Part shown: positions 42,868-50,936 of the stretch, in pieces | Layout of the letters: each line of letters begins with the position of its first letter | Position numbering within the stretch: position 1 is the stretch's first letter | Source of the DNA: Ruminococcus flavefaciens | Lineage (GTDB): Bacteria > Bacillota > Clostridia > Oscillospirales > Ruminococcaceae | Length of the DNA stretch: 64,000 nucleotides | Direction: 5' to 3' | Assembly (NCBI RefSeq): GCF_900143025.1 | Contig: NZ_FRCT01000012.1 | Span: 1 to 64,000, forward strand | The notes under the pieces: generated by a model | Told to the model about the DNA's origin: nothing | The model's database searches: none | Seen by the model: only the letters and a program-made list of their open reading frames with translations | Position numbers and translations under genes: made by a program

Positions 42868-43321
42868 GTTGGAAGAGAAAAACGCCGATACTTCGGCTAA
42901 TCTCTCCGATCGCATAATTAAAGATATATTATGTGTCCTGTAACAAAAATCGGCAATTATATCCTGTATTGCTCTATGCGGTTTAAACTCCGCCGCATCT
43001 ATAAGCACTAACTGGTTTCACTATACGCCTTACTCCTACGACTGTTATTAAACATTAATGCCTATAATATGTTTAATCGCCTAAAGCAGTCTTTCCGTTC
43101 CTTGAAACGTCAGCACAATCGTGATACCAAAGCAAGCGGATATATGGCACTTCGGAATTTGTGCCCGCCGTAAGGCAACTGCGTATAGAGGGTGCGCAGA
43201 AGCCAACTCGATAGCGACCTTGATTGGCTTTTGAGAGGGTGTCAATAAAGGTCGTTATTATTTTGCCAGTTCCGGTTCTATACCTATTATAAAGAAGCTG
43301 TCCGAAAGGGGCAGCTTTTTT
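42868..43321 (+). ncRNA. Structured non-coding RNA, about 450 nt, unidentified
   Basis: No open frame of note, but a complete transcription unit. Local helices that I can pair by eye: GCCGA/TCGGC near 42894, CCGAT/ATCGG around a GCATAAT/ATTATGT arm, ATGCGG/CCGCAT near 42990, GACTG/CAGTC enclosing TTAAACAT/ATGTTTAA (about 43040-43095), GGCAC/GTGCC near 43150, GCC-GTAA-GGC near 43170, CTGCG/CGCAG near 43190. AAGCCAA/TTGGCTT (from about 43202) has GCGACCTT in its loop, which pairs downstream with AAGGTCGT: an H-type pseudoknot. TGGTTTCAC/GTGATACCA closes a longer domain. It lacks the signatures of tmRNA, RNase P, 6S or SRP RNA known to me. Large ornate RNAs such as ROOL are a possible class, unconfirmed. 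Confidence 0.7.
43294..43321 (+). terminator. Terminator of the structured RNA
   Basis: AAGCTGTCC-GAAA-GGGGCAGCTT followed by six T. Confidence 0.9.
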
Positions 43322-43396
43322 ACTTTATACGAAAAAGTTTGGAGTTTAGAGTTGAAAATTCAGATGTTGTTTTTGTACACATGGCAGAATTGCAGA

Positions 43397-43436
43397 ATTA
43401 TTTTTTCAATAATCAATGGTTTTCCATTGAATTTCA
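43397..43436. repeat. 40-bp dispersed repeat, copy 2
   Basis: Matches 5094-5133 with one mismatch. It lies just after the structured RNA's terminator. Confidence 0.85.
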
Positions 43437-43474
43437 GTGCTTTCTGCCCCTTTATAGAGAAGCTAAAGGGTAAC

Positions 43475-43498
43475 GGGCGAATAATATCCGCCCCCCTA
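43475..43498. repeat. Variable-stem hairpin, imperfect
   Basis: GGGCGAATA / TATCCGCCC with one A-C mismatch, then CCCTAC. Confidence 0.7.
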
Positions 43499-43542
43499 CT
43501 TAGTTCTTATTTCTTAGATCTGCGCTCTCATAAGTGCTAAAA

Positions 43543-43571
43543 GAAAAGCCACTTCTTGCGAAGTGACTTTT
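43543..43571 (-). terminator. Terminator of glmU
   Basis: AAGTCACTTC-GCAA-GAAGTGGCTT followed by TTCTTTT on the minus strand. Confidence 0.85.
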
Positions 43572-43577
43572 GCGGAT

Positions 43578-44954
43578 TTATTTGCTGAGCTTGCTCTTCA
43601 GCTTTCTGAGAGTGTAGCCCTCGTTTATCTTCATTACGCCTCTGTCGATAGCAAGTGCATAATCAGGAACATCTCTTGTAACTGTTGTTCCTGCGGCAGT
43701 ATAAACAGCCTTACCAAGCTTTACAGGCGCGATAAGGTTCGTATTACAGCCCACGAAGCAGTTATCACCGATAACACAGCGGCTCTTTGCAATACCGTCA
43801 TAGTTTACGGTAACAGTTCCGCAGCCTATATTTACGCGCTTTCCGACATCACTGTCACCCACATAGGCAAGGTGAGCAATTGCGGTCTTTTCGCCGATAG
43901 TTGAATTCTTTATCTCAACAAAGTCGCCTATCTTAGCTCCCGACTTAACAACGCTGTCAGGACGGATATGCACGTATGGTCCTATCTTTACGCCAGCCTC
44001 TATCTCGGACTCGTAAGCCTGTACGGTGTGGAGATTTACGTCATCACCGATCTTGCAGTTCTCGATGACTGTATTAGGACCTATCTTGCAGTTCTTGCCG
44101 ATAACTGTGTTCTTGCGTATCATTGTATTCGGGAGTATCTCTGTACCCACACCAATTTCAACGCCGCGCTCGATAACTACGCCGTCTGTGCAGGTGAACT
44201 CAACGCCGTTGGCAAGGTGCTTTTCGATAACTGCCATTCTTGCGTATGTATTCAGTGCAAGGAGGTCTTTTCTGTCGTTTGCACCCTTGATAATATCAGC
44301 ATTTTCGGACTTGTACGCACCTGCGTTCTTGCCCTCTGAAAGTGCTATCGAGATAGTATCTGTAAGGTAATACTCATTCTGCACATTGTCATTTTTCAGC
44401 TTGCCGAGAAGGTCTATAAGGTCGGCTGTCCTGAACCAGTATGTACCCGAATTAACTTCCTTTATCTGACGCTGCTCGTCTGTAGCGTCCTTCTGCTCAA
44501 CAATGCCGCTTATGCCGCCTGCCGAACGGATTATTCTTCCGTAGCCGAATGGATTTTCAAGTTCGGCTGTGATAACTGTCACAGCGTTGTTCTGCTGCTT
44601 GTGTATAACAAGCGACTCCTTTATAGTCTCTGCGTCGATAAATGGTGCATCACCGCAAAGAACAAGGGTATTTCCGTCAGTATCTTCTTCAAGGAAGGGC
44701 ACTGCCTGCTGTACAGCATGACCTGTACCGAGTCTTTCTGCCTGAAGGACTGTCCTGTACTTTCCGCCGAGATATTCGTCTATCATCTCGCCCTTAAAGC
44801 CCTTTACAACGCAGATGTCCTTTATATCCGCAGCCTCGCAGGCTGTTATTACCCAGTTCAGCATAGGCTCGCCGAGGACTTTGAAAAGTGGCTTCGGCAT
44901 TTCTGCCTTCATGCGCTTGCCCTGTCCTCCTGCTAAGATTATTGCCTTGTTCAT
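43578..44954 (-). CDS. glmU: Bifunctional UDP-GlcNAc pyrophosphorylase / GlcN-1-P acetyltransferase
   Basis: 458 residues, full length. The uridyltransferase domain has LAGGQGKRMKAEMPKPL (about 7-23), GDAPFIDAE and VNSGTYWF. A left-handed beta-helix of hexapeptide repeats follows from about 250, with the acetyltransferase active-site region HLAYVGDSDVGKRVNIGCGT. It supplies UDP-GlcNAc for peptidoglycan. AAGGAGG lies nine bases upstream. It appears monocistronic. Confidence 0.97.
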   Translation of the reverse strand: MNKAIILAGGQGKRMKAEMPKPLFKVLGEPMLNWVITACEAADIKDICVVKGFKGEMIDEYLGGKYRTVLQAERLGTGHAVQQAVPFLEEDTDGNTLVLCGDAPFIDAETIKESLVIHKQQNNAVTVITAELENPFGYGRIIRSAGGISGIVEQKDATDEQRQIKEVNSGTYWFRTADLIDLLGKLKNDNVQNEYYLTDTISIALSEGKNAGAYKSENADIIKGANDRKDLLALNTYARMAVIEKHLANGVEFTCTDGVVIERGVEIGVGTEILPNTMIRKNTVIGKNCKIGPNTVIENCKIGDDVNLHTVQAYESEIEAGVKIGPYVHIRPDSVVKSGAKIGDFVEIKNSTIGEKTAIAHLAYVGDSDVGKRVNIGCGTVTVNYDGIAKSRCVIGDNCFVGCNTNLIAPVKLGKAVYTAAGTTVTRDVPDYALAIDRGVMKINEGYTLRKLKSKLSK

Positions 44955-45074
44955 TTTCTGTTCCTCCTTAACGTATATCTTAATGTAAATTTATCCGAAG
45001 GGGAAATATCGGTTATTTACAGCAGATATATCCCCCGTAAAGACTCACTTCAAGTCACGAGCGAGCTTTTCAGC

Positions 45075-45809
45075 TCATTCGCCGTCAAATTCTTCTCTCA
45101 GCTGATCCGCAGAAACAGGAAGAAGCTTCCAGCCCTCACCCTTTACATATATCGCGCAGGCTTCCTGATGCATATCATCGCGTTCGCCGTCGATCTCGGA
45201 TTTGATATCTACAGTGAAGGAATAGCCCTTCTCAATCTTATAATCTGCGTCCTTGACGCCTTCTTCCTCGGCATAGTAATCATAGTACGTCTTAACTGTG
45301 TCAAGAAGCTCGTCTTCAAGCTTTTCGGAGTCGGTTGCGCTGTATTCAAGTATCTTTGCTTCCTGCCCCTCTTCAAGCATTGTAAAATCGTCCTCGCCAT
45401 CGCCTGAGTCCATAAGTGCCTTGACGATATCCTCGGGGAACATGGTTTTCAGCATACCCTCTGCATCGTTTTCAACAGTGGTATACGCAAAATCCTTTAC
45501 AAGGTCGTTGATCTCTTCCATTTCTTTATCGGAAGCAGGCTCGCCTGATCTCTCGTCCTTGTCCTCAGATGAAGCTCCGTCATTTTTATCATCGGCAGTC
45601 GTTTCGTTATCTGACTTACCGTCTTTCTTTTCGTCCTTCTTCTTTTCGTCGGACTTTTCTTCGTCATCAGCCGATTTTGTTTCCGCATCTGTAGTTGCTT
45701 CGGCAGATGCAGTTGTTTCAGCCTTCTTTTCCTCCTTCTTGCTGCCGCAGGAAGCAGCTGCGCAAAGGAGCATGGTGCAGACAAGAAGAACAGATGTGAG
45801 TTTTTTCAT
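45075..45809 (-). CDS. Lipoprotein, paralogue 2 of a pair
   Basis: 244 residues. The lipoprotein signal MKKLTSVLLVCTMLLCAAASC has the lipobox AASC. A linker of about 70 residues rich in Lys, Asp, Glu and Thr precedes a globular domain of about 140 residues (NDLVKDFAYTTVENDAEGML onward). The neighbour upstream has the same layout and related motifs (MKKLT-L-ACTM, EGMLKTMFP versus DGLLNSMYP, GEGWKLLPV versus GDGWKVVPV). The function is unknown; the domain size and pattern resemble SnoaL/NTF2-type folds, which is only a guess. Confidence 0.78.
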   Translation of the reverse strand: MKKLTSVLLVCTMLLCAAASCGSKKEEKKAETTASAEATTDAETKSADDEEKSDEKKKDEKKDGKSDNETTADDKNDGASSEDKDERSGEPASDKEMEEINDLVKDFAYTTVENDAEGMLKTMFPEDIVKALMDSGDGEDDFTMLEEGQEAKILEYSATDSEKLEDELLDTVKTYYDYYAEEEGVKDADYKIEKGYSFTVDIKSEIDGERDDMHQEACAIYVKGEGWKLLPVSADQLREEFDGE

Positions 45810-45826
45810 AGATCTGCTCCCTGAAA

Positions 45827-46552
45827 TTATTCAGCCGATGTAGTTTCAGCCTCTGCTGTATCCTCGCTGAAAGGATCGGACTGCGGATCGGACATTATAC
45901 CAACAAGATCGGCAGGATCAACAGGAACTACCTTCCAGCCGTCGCCTTTAAGGTAAACGAGACAGGTCTCCTCTGTGCTGCCGTCCTTTACTCCGTCCTT
46001 TTCGAGCTGTATATTCATATCCAAGAAATAGCCTTTTTCTACCTCTGCCTTGAAGTTTTCAACGCCGAACATCTGTGCAATAGACTCAAAATACTTCTCG
46101 GAACCGCTTATAGCAGTTTCATCGAGTTCCTTTACATTTTCAGCCTTACAGTCTACAAGTTTACCGCTGTCGCCCATAAGATCGGAAGCCTCAGCAAATG
46201 TATCCGCATACTGAGAGTTCTTGAGAGCCTCAACAACGCTGCTTGGGTACATACTGTTGAGGAGTCCGTCTACCTCGCCTGTGAGAGTTACCTCAGCGAA
46301 TTTTCTTAATGCCTCATCGACCTCTTTGAGTGTATCTCCTGTTACCTCTTTGCTTGTAACGCCTGTGGAATCACCCTTGTCATCTTTATCATCTTTGCTT
46401 TCGCCGGAAGCTTCCGTCGTTGTCTCTGCTTCGGTAGTTGCCTCTGTCTTGCTTTCCTTTGCATTTGAGCTCTTATCCTTTGAATCTCCGCATGAAACGG
46501 CTGCACAGATAAACATTGTGCAGGCAAAAAGTATAGCTGTCAGTTTTTTCAT
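45827..46552 (-). CDS. Lipoprotein, paralogue 1 of a pair
   Basis: 241 residues from MKKLTAILFACTM, chosen because AAGGAG lies ten bases upstream; twelve codons further up are not signal-like. The lipobox is AVSC. A Thr/Glu/Lys linker and the same type of C-terminal domain as the next gene follow, ending in an acidic tail EDTAEAETTSAE. It lies 17 bases before paralogue 2, so the pair is one operon formed by tandem duplication. The gap to ppdK (46553-46854) holds divergent promoters; only a TATAAT at 46783-46788 for ppdK is clear. Confidence 0.78.
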   Translation of the reverse strand: MKKLTAILFACTMFICAAVSCGDSKDKSSNAKESKTEATTEAETTTEASGESKDDKDDKGDSTGVTSKEVTGDTLKEVDEALRKFAEVTLTGEVDGLLNSMYPSSVVEALKNSQYADTFAEASDLMGDSGKLVDCKAENVKELDETAISGSEKYFESIAQMFGVENFKAEVEKGYFLDMNIQLEKDGVKDGSTEETCLVYLKGDGWKVVPVDPADLVGIMSDPQSDPFSEDTAEAETTSAE

Positions 46553-46854
46553 ATCCGATCTTCTCCTTGATCTAATCAAAAATTGCATATTTTTTGCCTT
46601 TTCGCCGTTTCAGACACAAGCAGACAAAAAAGACGCTTCTAAACTATTTTTACACACTTTAACCTTAAATGCAAGCCTTTTTTGCAGAAAACATTTTTCT
46701 TTGTTTATTTTTATACAAAGTACGGCATTTTTAACGCCTATTTTTTGTCATCGCATATATGGTAATTTTTTTTGAGATGTGTTATAATAAGTATAACTCG
46801 AATGATGTCTTTCTTGGGATCGTTCGGTAATGTTTAAAATGGAGGTATACACCA

Positions 46855-49482
46855 ATGGCAAATAAGTATTGTTACCTTTTCTCTGAAGGTAATGCCAACA
46901 TGAGAGAGCTTCTCGGCGGTAAGGGTGCAAACCTGGCTGAGATGACAAACATCGGTCTCCCTGTTCCTCAGGGCTTCACAATCACAACTGAGGCTTGTAC
47001 TCAGTACTATGAGGACGGCGGAATCTCTGACGAGATCATGGCAGAGATCAACGAGTATATCGTTAAAATGGAAGGAATCACAGGAAAGAAGTTCGGCGAT
47101 AAGGAGAATCCTCTCCTCGTATCTGTTCGTTCAGGTGCAAGAGCTTCAATGCCTGGTATGATGGATACAATCCTTAACCTCGGTCTCAACGAGACAGTTG
47201 TTAACACAATTGCTGCAAAGTCAGGTAACCCAAGATGGGCTTGGGACTGCTACAGAAGATTCATTCAGATGTATTCTGACGTAGTTATGGAAGTTGGTAA
47301 GAAGTACTTTGAAGAACTCATCGACAAGATGAAGGCTGAAAAGGGTGTAACTCAGGACGTTGAGCTTACTGCTGACGATCTCAAGACACTTGCTGGTCAG
47401 TTCAAGGCTGAATACAAGGCTAAGATCGGCGTTGACTTCCCTGACGATCCTAAGGAGCAGCTCATGGGTGCTATCAAGGCTGTATTCCGTTCATGGGATA
47501 ACCCAAGAGCTAACGTATACAGAAGAGATAACGATATCCCATTCTCTTGGGGTACTGCTGTAAACGTACAGTCAATGGCATTCGGTAACATGGGCGACGA
47601 CTGCGGTACAGGTGTTGCATTTACTCGTGACCCTGCTACAGGTGAGAAGAAGCTCATGGGCGAGTTCCTTACAAACGCACAGGGCGAGGACGTTGTTGCA
47701 GGCGTTCGTACTCCTATGCCTATCCAGCAGATGGCTGAGACATTCCCTGAGGCTTTCGCTCAGTTCAAGGAAGTTTGCCAGACTCTCGAAAATCACTATC
47801 ACGATATGCAGGATATGGAGTTCACTGTTGAAAACAAGAAGCTCTATATGCTCCAGACAAGAAATGGTAAGAGAACTGCACAGGCTGCTCTCAAGATCGC
47901 TTGTGACCTCGTTGATGAGGGCATGAAGACAGAGCAGGAAGCTGTTGCAATGATCGACCCAAGAAACCTCGATACACTTCTCCACCCACAGTTCGATACA
48001 AAGGCTCTCAAGGCTGCTACTCCTATCGGCAAGGGTCTCGGTGCTTCACCTGGAGCTGCTTGCGGTAAGATCGTATTCACAGCTGACGACGCTGTAGAGT
48101 GGGCTGCTAAGGGCGAGAAGGTTGTTCTTGTACGTCTTGAAACATCACCTGAAGATATCACAGGTATGAAGGCTGCACAGGGTATCCTCACAGTTCGCGG
48201 CGGTATGACTTCACACGCTGCTGTTGTTGCTCGTGGTATGGGTGAGTGCTGCGTTTCAGGCTGCGGCGACATCAAGATGGACGAAGCTAACAAGAAGTTC
48301 GAGCTCGGCGGAAAGACATTCACTGAGGGAGACTACATCTCAATCGACGGTACAACAGGTAACATCTACGATGGTATCATTCCTACTGTTGACGCTCAGA
48401 TCGCTGGTGAGTTCGGAAGAATCATGGCTTGGGCTGACAAGTACAGAACTCTCAAGGTTAGAACAAATGCTGATACTCCTGCTGACGCTAAGAAGGCAAG
48501 AGAGCTCGGCGCAGAAGGTATCGGTCTCTGCCGTACAGAGCACATGTTCTTTGAGGCTGACAGAATCGCTGCTTTCCGTGAGATGATCTGCTCAGATACA
48601 GTTGAAGGAAGAGAAGCTGCTCTCGCTAAGATCGAGCCAATGCAGCAGAGCGACTTTGAGGCTCTCTATGAGGCTCTCGAGGGTTGCCCGGTTACTATCC
48701 GTTTCCTGGATCCACCTCTCCACGAATTCGTTCCTACAGAAGAAGCTGACATCAAGCTTCTCGCTGAGTCACAGGGCAAGTCAGTTGAGGATATCAAGAA
48801 TATCATCGCTTCACTCCACGAGTTCAACCCAATGATGGGTCACAGAGGATGCCGTCTTGCTGTAACATATCCTGAGATCGCTGCTATGCAGACAAAGGCT
48901 GTTATCAAGGCTGCTATCAACGTTAAGAAGAAGCACGCTGACTGGAACGTTAAGCCTGAGATCATGATCCCACTCGTTGGCGATGTTAAGGAGCTCAAGT
49001 ACGTTAAGAAGGTTGTTGTTGAGACTGCTGACGCTGTTATCGCTGAGGCTGGCGCTAACCTCGAGTACGAAGTTGGTACAATGATCGAGATCCCAAGAGC
49101 TGCTCTTACAGCTGACGAGATCGCTAAGAACGCTGACTTCTTCTGCTTCGGTACTAACGACCTTACACAGATGACATACGGCTTCTCACGTGACGATGCT
49201 GGTAAGTTCCTCGGCGCTTACTACGACAAGAAGATCTTCGAGAACGATCCATTTGCTAAGCTCGACCAGACAGGTGTTGGTAAGCTCATGGAAATGGCTA
49301 TCAAGCTCGGTAAGCCTGTTAATCCTAAGCTCCACTGCGGTATCTGCGGTGAGCACGGCGGTGATCCTACATCTGTTGAGTTCTGCCACAAGATCGGCCT
49401 CGACTATGTATCTTGCTCACCTTTCCGTGTTCCGATCGCTCGTCTCGCTGCTGCTCAGGCTGCTATCGCTGACAAGAAGTAA
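46855..49482 (+). CDS. ppdK: Pyruvate, phosphate dikinase
   Basis: 875 residues, full length. The ATP-grasp N-terminus begins MANKYCYLFSEGNANMRELLGGKG. The swivelling phosphohistidine is His454 in GGMTSHAAVVARG. The PEP/pyruvate TIM barrel has RTEHMF, GHRGCRLAV, CFGTNDLTQMT and CGICGEHGGD. It interconverts pyruvate and PEP using pyrophosphate, a central step of glycolysis in rumen clostridia. Codon bias is extreme. It ends ...AQAAIADKK, the normal C-terminus. The stop is followed by an orphan coding tail in the -1 frame and a terminator, both repeated elsewhere downstream. Confidence 0.97.
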   Translation: MANKYCYLFSEGNANMRELLGGKGANLAEMTNIGLPVPQGFTITTEACTQYYEDGGISDEIMAEINEYIVKMEGITGKKFGDKENPLLVSVRSGARASMPGMMDTILNLGLNETVVNTIAAKSGNPRWAWDCYRRFIQMYSDVVMEVGKKYFEELIDKMKAEKGVTQDVELTADDLKTLAGQFKAEYKAKIGVDFPDDPKEQLMGAIKAVFRSWDNPRANVYRRDNDIPFSWGTAVNVQSMAFGNMGDDCGTGVAFTRDPATGEKKLMGEFLTNAQGEDVVAGVRTPMPIQQMAETFPEAFAQFKEVCQTLENHYHDMQDMEFTVENKKLYMLQTRNGKRTAQAALKIACDLVDEGMKTEQEAVAMIDPRNLDTLLHPQFDTKALKAATPIGKGLGASPGAACGKIVFTADDAVEWAAKGEKVVLVRLETSPEDITGMKAAQGILTVRGGMTSHAAVVARGMGECCVSGCGDIKMDEANKKFELGGKTFTEGDYISIDGTTGNIYDGIIPTVDAQIAGEFGRIMAWADKYRTLKVRTNADTPADAKKARELGAEGIGLCRTEHMFFEADRIAAFREMICSDTVEGREAALAKIEPMQQSDFEALYEALEGCPVTIRFLDPPLHEFVPTEEADIKLLAESQGKSVEDIKNIIASLHEFNPMMGHRGCRLAVTYPEIAAMQTKAVIKAAINVKKKHADWNVKPEIMIPLVGDVKELKYVKKVVVETADAVIAEAGANLEYEVGTMIEIPRAALTADEIAKNADFFCFGTNDLTQMTYGFSRDDAGKFLGAYYDKKIFENDPFAKLDQTGVGKLMEMAIKLGKPVNPKLHCGICGEHGGDPTSVEFCHKIGLDYVSCSPFRVPIARLAAAQAAIADKK

Positions 49483-49655
49483 TTCGGAAATATACTCAGG
49501 TTGGCTATTTTACGCTGAATCTTGACGATGCTAAAGAGTACCTTTATGCGAAGTCCACTAAGCGTAGGATACTAAGCTGGCGTGATATTCACGTTAATGT
49601 GTTTATCTGAATAAACAAATAGAGCTCTCACAGTTTCGGCTGTGAGAGCTTTTTT
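49456..49655. repeat. ppdK-tail module, copy A
   Basis: Last nine codons of ppdK, about 130 bp of orphan coding tail and a terminator. It matches copy B (55335-55534) across its length, copy C (58469-58521) over the terminator and copy D (61641-61689) over the end of the tail. Confidence 0.88.
49479..49611 (+). pseudogene. Orphan C-terminal coding tail, copy A
   Basis: About 43 codons open in the frame -1 to ppdK, ending at TGA (49609-49611). The peptide contains YTQVGYFTLNLDDAKEY and SWRDIHVNVFI. There is no start codon and no ribosome site, so it is a gene remnant or a frameshift extension. Compared with copy B it has six synonymous third-base changes and only two amino-acid changes, so the sequence evolved as coding. 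The parent protein is not recognised. Confidence 0.6.
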
Positions 49656-49656
49656 G
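49623..49656 (+). terminator. Terminator after ppdK
   Basis: AGCTCTCACAG-TTTCGG-CTGTGAGAGCT with six T. It is the prototype of the repeated terminator. Confidence 0.92.
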
Positions 49657-50466
49657 TTATAGTATTTCTTCTCCACTGTGCAGAGCAATGAGCTTATCTC
49701 CCATTATATCTTTCATCATCTCGAATGCAGGAATGCCCGTGCAGTGACCGCTGTAAAATACGGTATCAAGCTGTGAAAGCTCCTGCGATGTCTGAATGAT
49801 GACTGCTTTTTCTTCGTCGGTGTGCTCGCCCTCACGCTTCATCATGTGGAATCCTGTGATAACATAGTCGGGATAGCTGTCAAACAGTTCCTTGTATCGG
49901 TCAAGGATATTGAGTATGCCATTGTGAGCGCAGCCCGAAAGCAGCCAGCGCTTACCGTTTTGTGTGATAACAAGACATTGCTCGTGGAAGAAATCGTCTT
50001 CGATCTTCTCATTGTTTTTTATACAGGACAGCTTTTTATTTCCCTGCGGATAGCACCGCCTGCCGGTGATACCACTGAACAGAAACAGCTCATCGTCAAG
50101 CCTAATATCACCGTCAATCAGCCGGACATTAGGCAGATTGAGAATATCCGTATCAATGCCGATATAGCGATCGCCGTTGAAGTGGGGCTCGGCAGCCGAC
50201 TTCTGCATGATTATCTGTGCGGTACGGTTCAGCTTTGAAAAAGGCAGTATCCCTCCCGAATGGTCGTAGTGACCGTGACTCAGTATCACAGTATCGACAG
50301 CAGACAGGTCTATACTGAGAGCTTCTGCATTCTTCACAACAGCGTCAGTCTGCCCGGTGTCAAGCAGGAGTTTATGTTTTTCAGTCTCAATATAGATGCT
50401 GAGACCATGCTCTGCAATACAGTTTTCATTACCGCAGGAATTTTCTACAAGTGTGACGATCCTCAT
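49657..50466 (-). CDS. MBL-fold metallohydrolase
   Basis: 269 residues. The metal site is LSHGHYDHSGG (about 61-71, HxHxDH type), with a later SGCAHNG and the distal His in SGHCTG. It belongs to the group annotated as 7,8-dihydropterin-6-methyl-aminobenzene-phosphate synthase-like, as seen in archaea and clostridia. The true substrate is unknown. It overlaps the C_GCAxxG_C_C gene by four bases and is the last gene of a three-gene operon that starts with a DUF134 regulator. Confidence 0.88.
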   Translation of the reverse strand: MRIVTLVENSCGNENCIAEHGLSIYIETEKHKLLLDTGQTDAVVKNAEALSIDLSAVDTVILSHGHYDHSGGILPFSKLNRTAQIIMQKSAAEPHFNGDRYIGIDTDILNLPNVRLIDGDIRLDDELFLFSGITGRRCYPQGNKKLSCIKNNEKIEDDFFHEQCLVITQNGKRWLLSGCAHNGILNILDRYKELFDSYPDYVITGFHMMKREGEHTDEEKAVIIQTSQELSQLDTVFYSGHCTGIPAFEMMKDIMGDKLIALHSGEEIL

Positions 50467-50936
50467 AGTTCAGCACCTCTTGGAGGATTTTCTTCAAGAT
50501 AGCGGTCAAGTATCTCCGCAGCAGTTCTTACAAATTTCACGCAAGGTCTGACTTTGTAGTATTGCTCAGTACGTTTTTCGGGAGTTGGTGTACTTGTTAC
50601 CGCAAGTCCTTTCAAAAGATCTCGGCAGATGATCGTTTCGTGCCTCTTGCGAAATTCCTCTGCAAGATACTGTATACGCTGATAATGCGCCGCTTTCAAA
50701 TTGTCATCGGATTCGATGCCCTGTCCGTAGATAATTCCTGCCACCATGAACATAGCGGAACAGGTGCCGCATACCTCACGCAGCCGTCCCATTCCACCGC
50801 CGAATGATGATGAAAGCCTTTTGGCAAGTTCCTCGTCCATGCCTGTCACATCAGAAAATGCAACAAAAACAGACTGAGCGCAGTTATATCCCTGTGTGAA
50901 AAGAGCGACTGCCTTTTCGGTATGATCGTATTTCAT
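50463..50936 (-). CDS. C_GCAxxG_C_C family redox protein
   Basis: 157 residues with the family motifs GYNCAQSVF, SSFGGGMGRLREVCGTCSAM and a later ICRDLLKG and VRPCVKFV. The conserved Cys set probably holds disulfides or an Fe-S or metal site; the role is not known. It overlaps its neighbours at both ends by one to four bases. A second member of the family is encoded at 53370-53816 in the same block. Confidence 0.88.
   Translation of the reverse strand: MKYDHTEKAVALFTQGYNCAQSVFVAFSDVTGMDEELAKRLSSSFGGGMGRLREVCGTCSAMFMVAGIIYGQGIESDDNLKAAHYQRIQYLAEEFRKRHETIICRDLLKGLAVTSTPTPEKRTEQYYKVRPCVKFVRTAAEILDRYLEENPPRGAEL

Noticed and set aside
42868-43321. RNase P RNA, tmRNA, 6S RNA or SRP RNA
   Set aside because: None of the signature stretches (GAGGAAAGTCC, tRNA-like TTCGAATCC end with tag frame, long bulged 6S hairpin, SRP GNAR loops) is present on either strand.
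46760-46788. Promoter of ppdK
   Set aside because: A TATAAT exists at 46783-46788, but no -35 of reasonable quality is at 16-18 bp, so it was not listed as a feature.
49479-49611. Orphan tail as a complete small gene
   Set aside because: No ATG, GTG or TTG with a ribosome site lies in frame between the upstream stop and the tail, so it is reported as a remnant or frameshift product.
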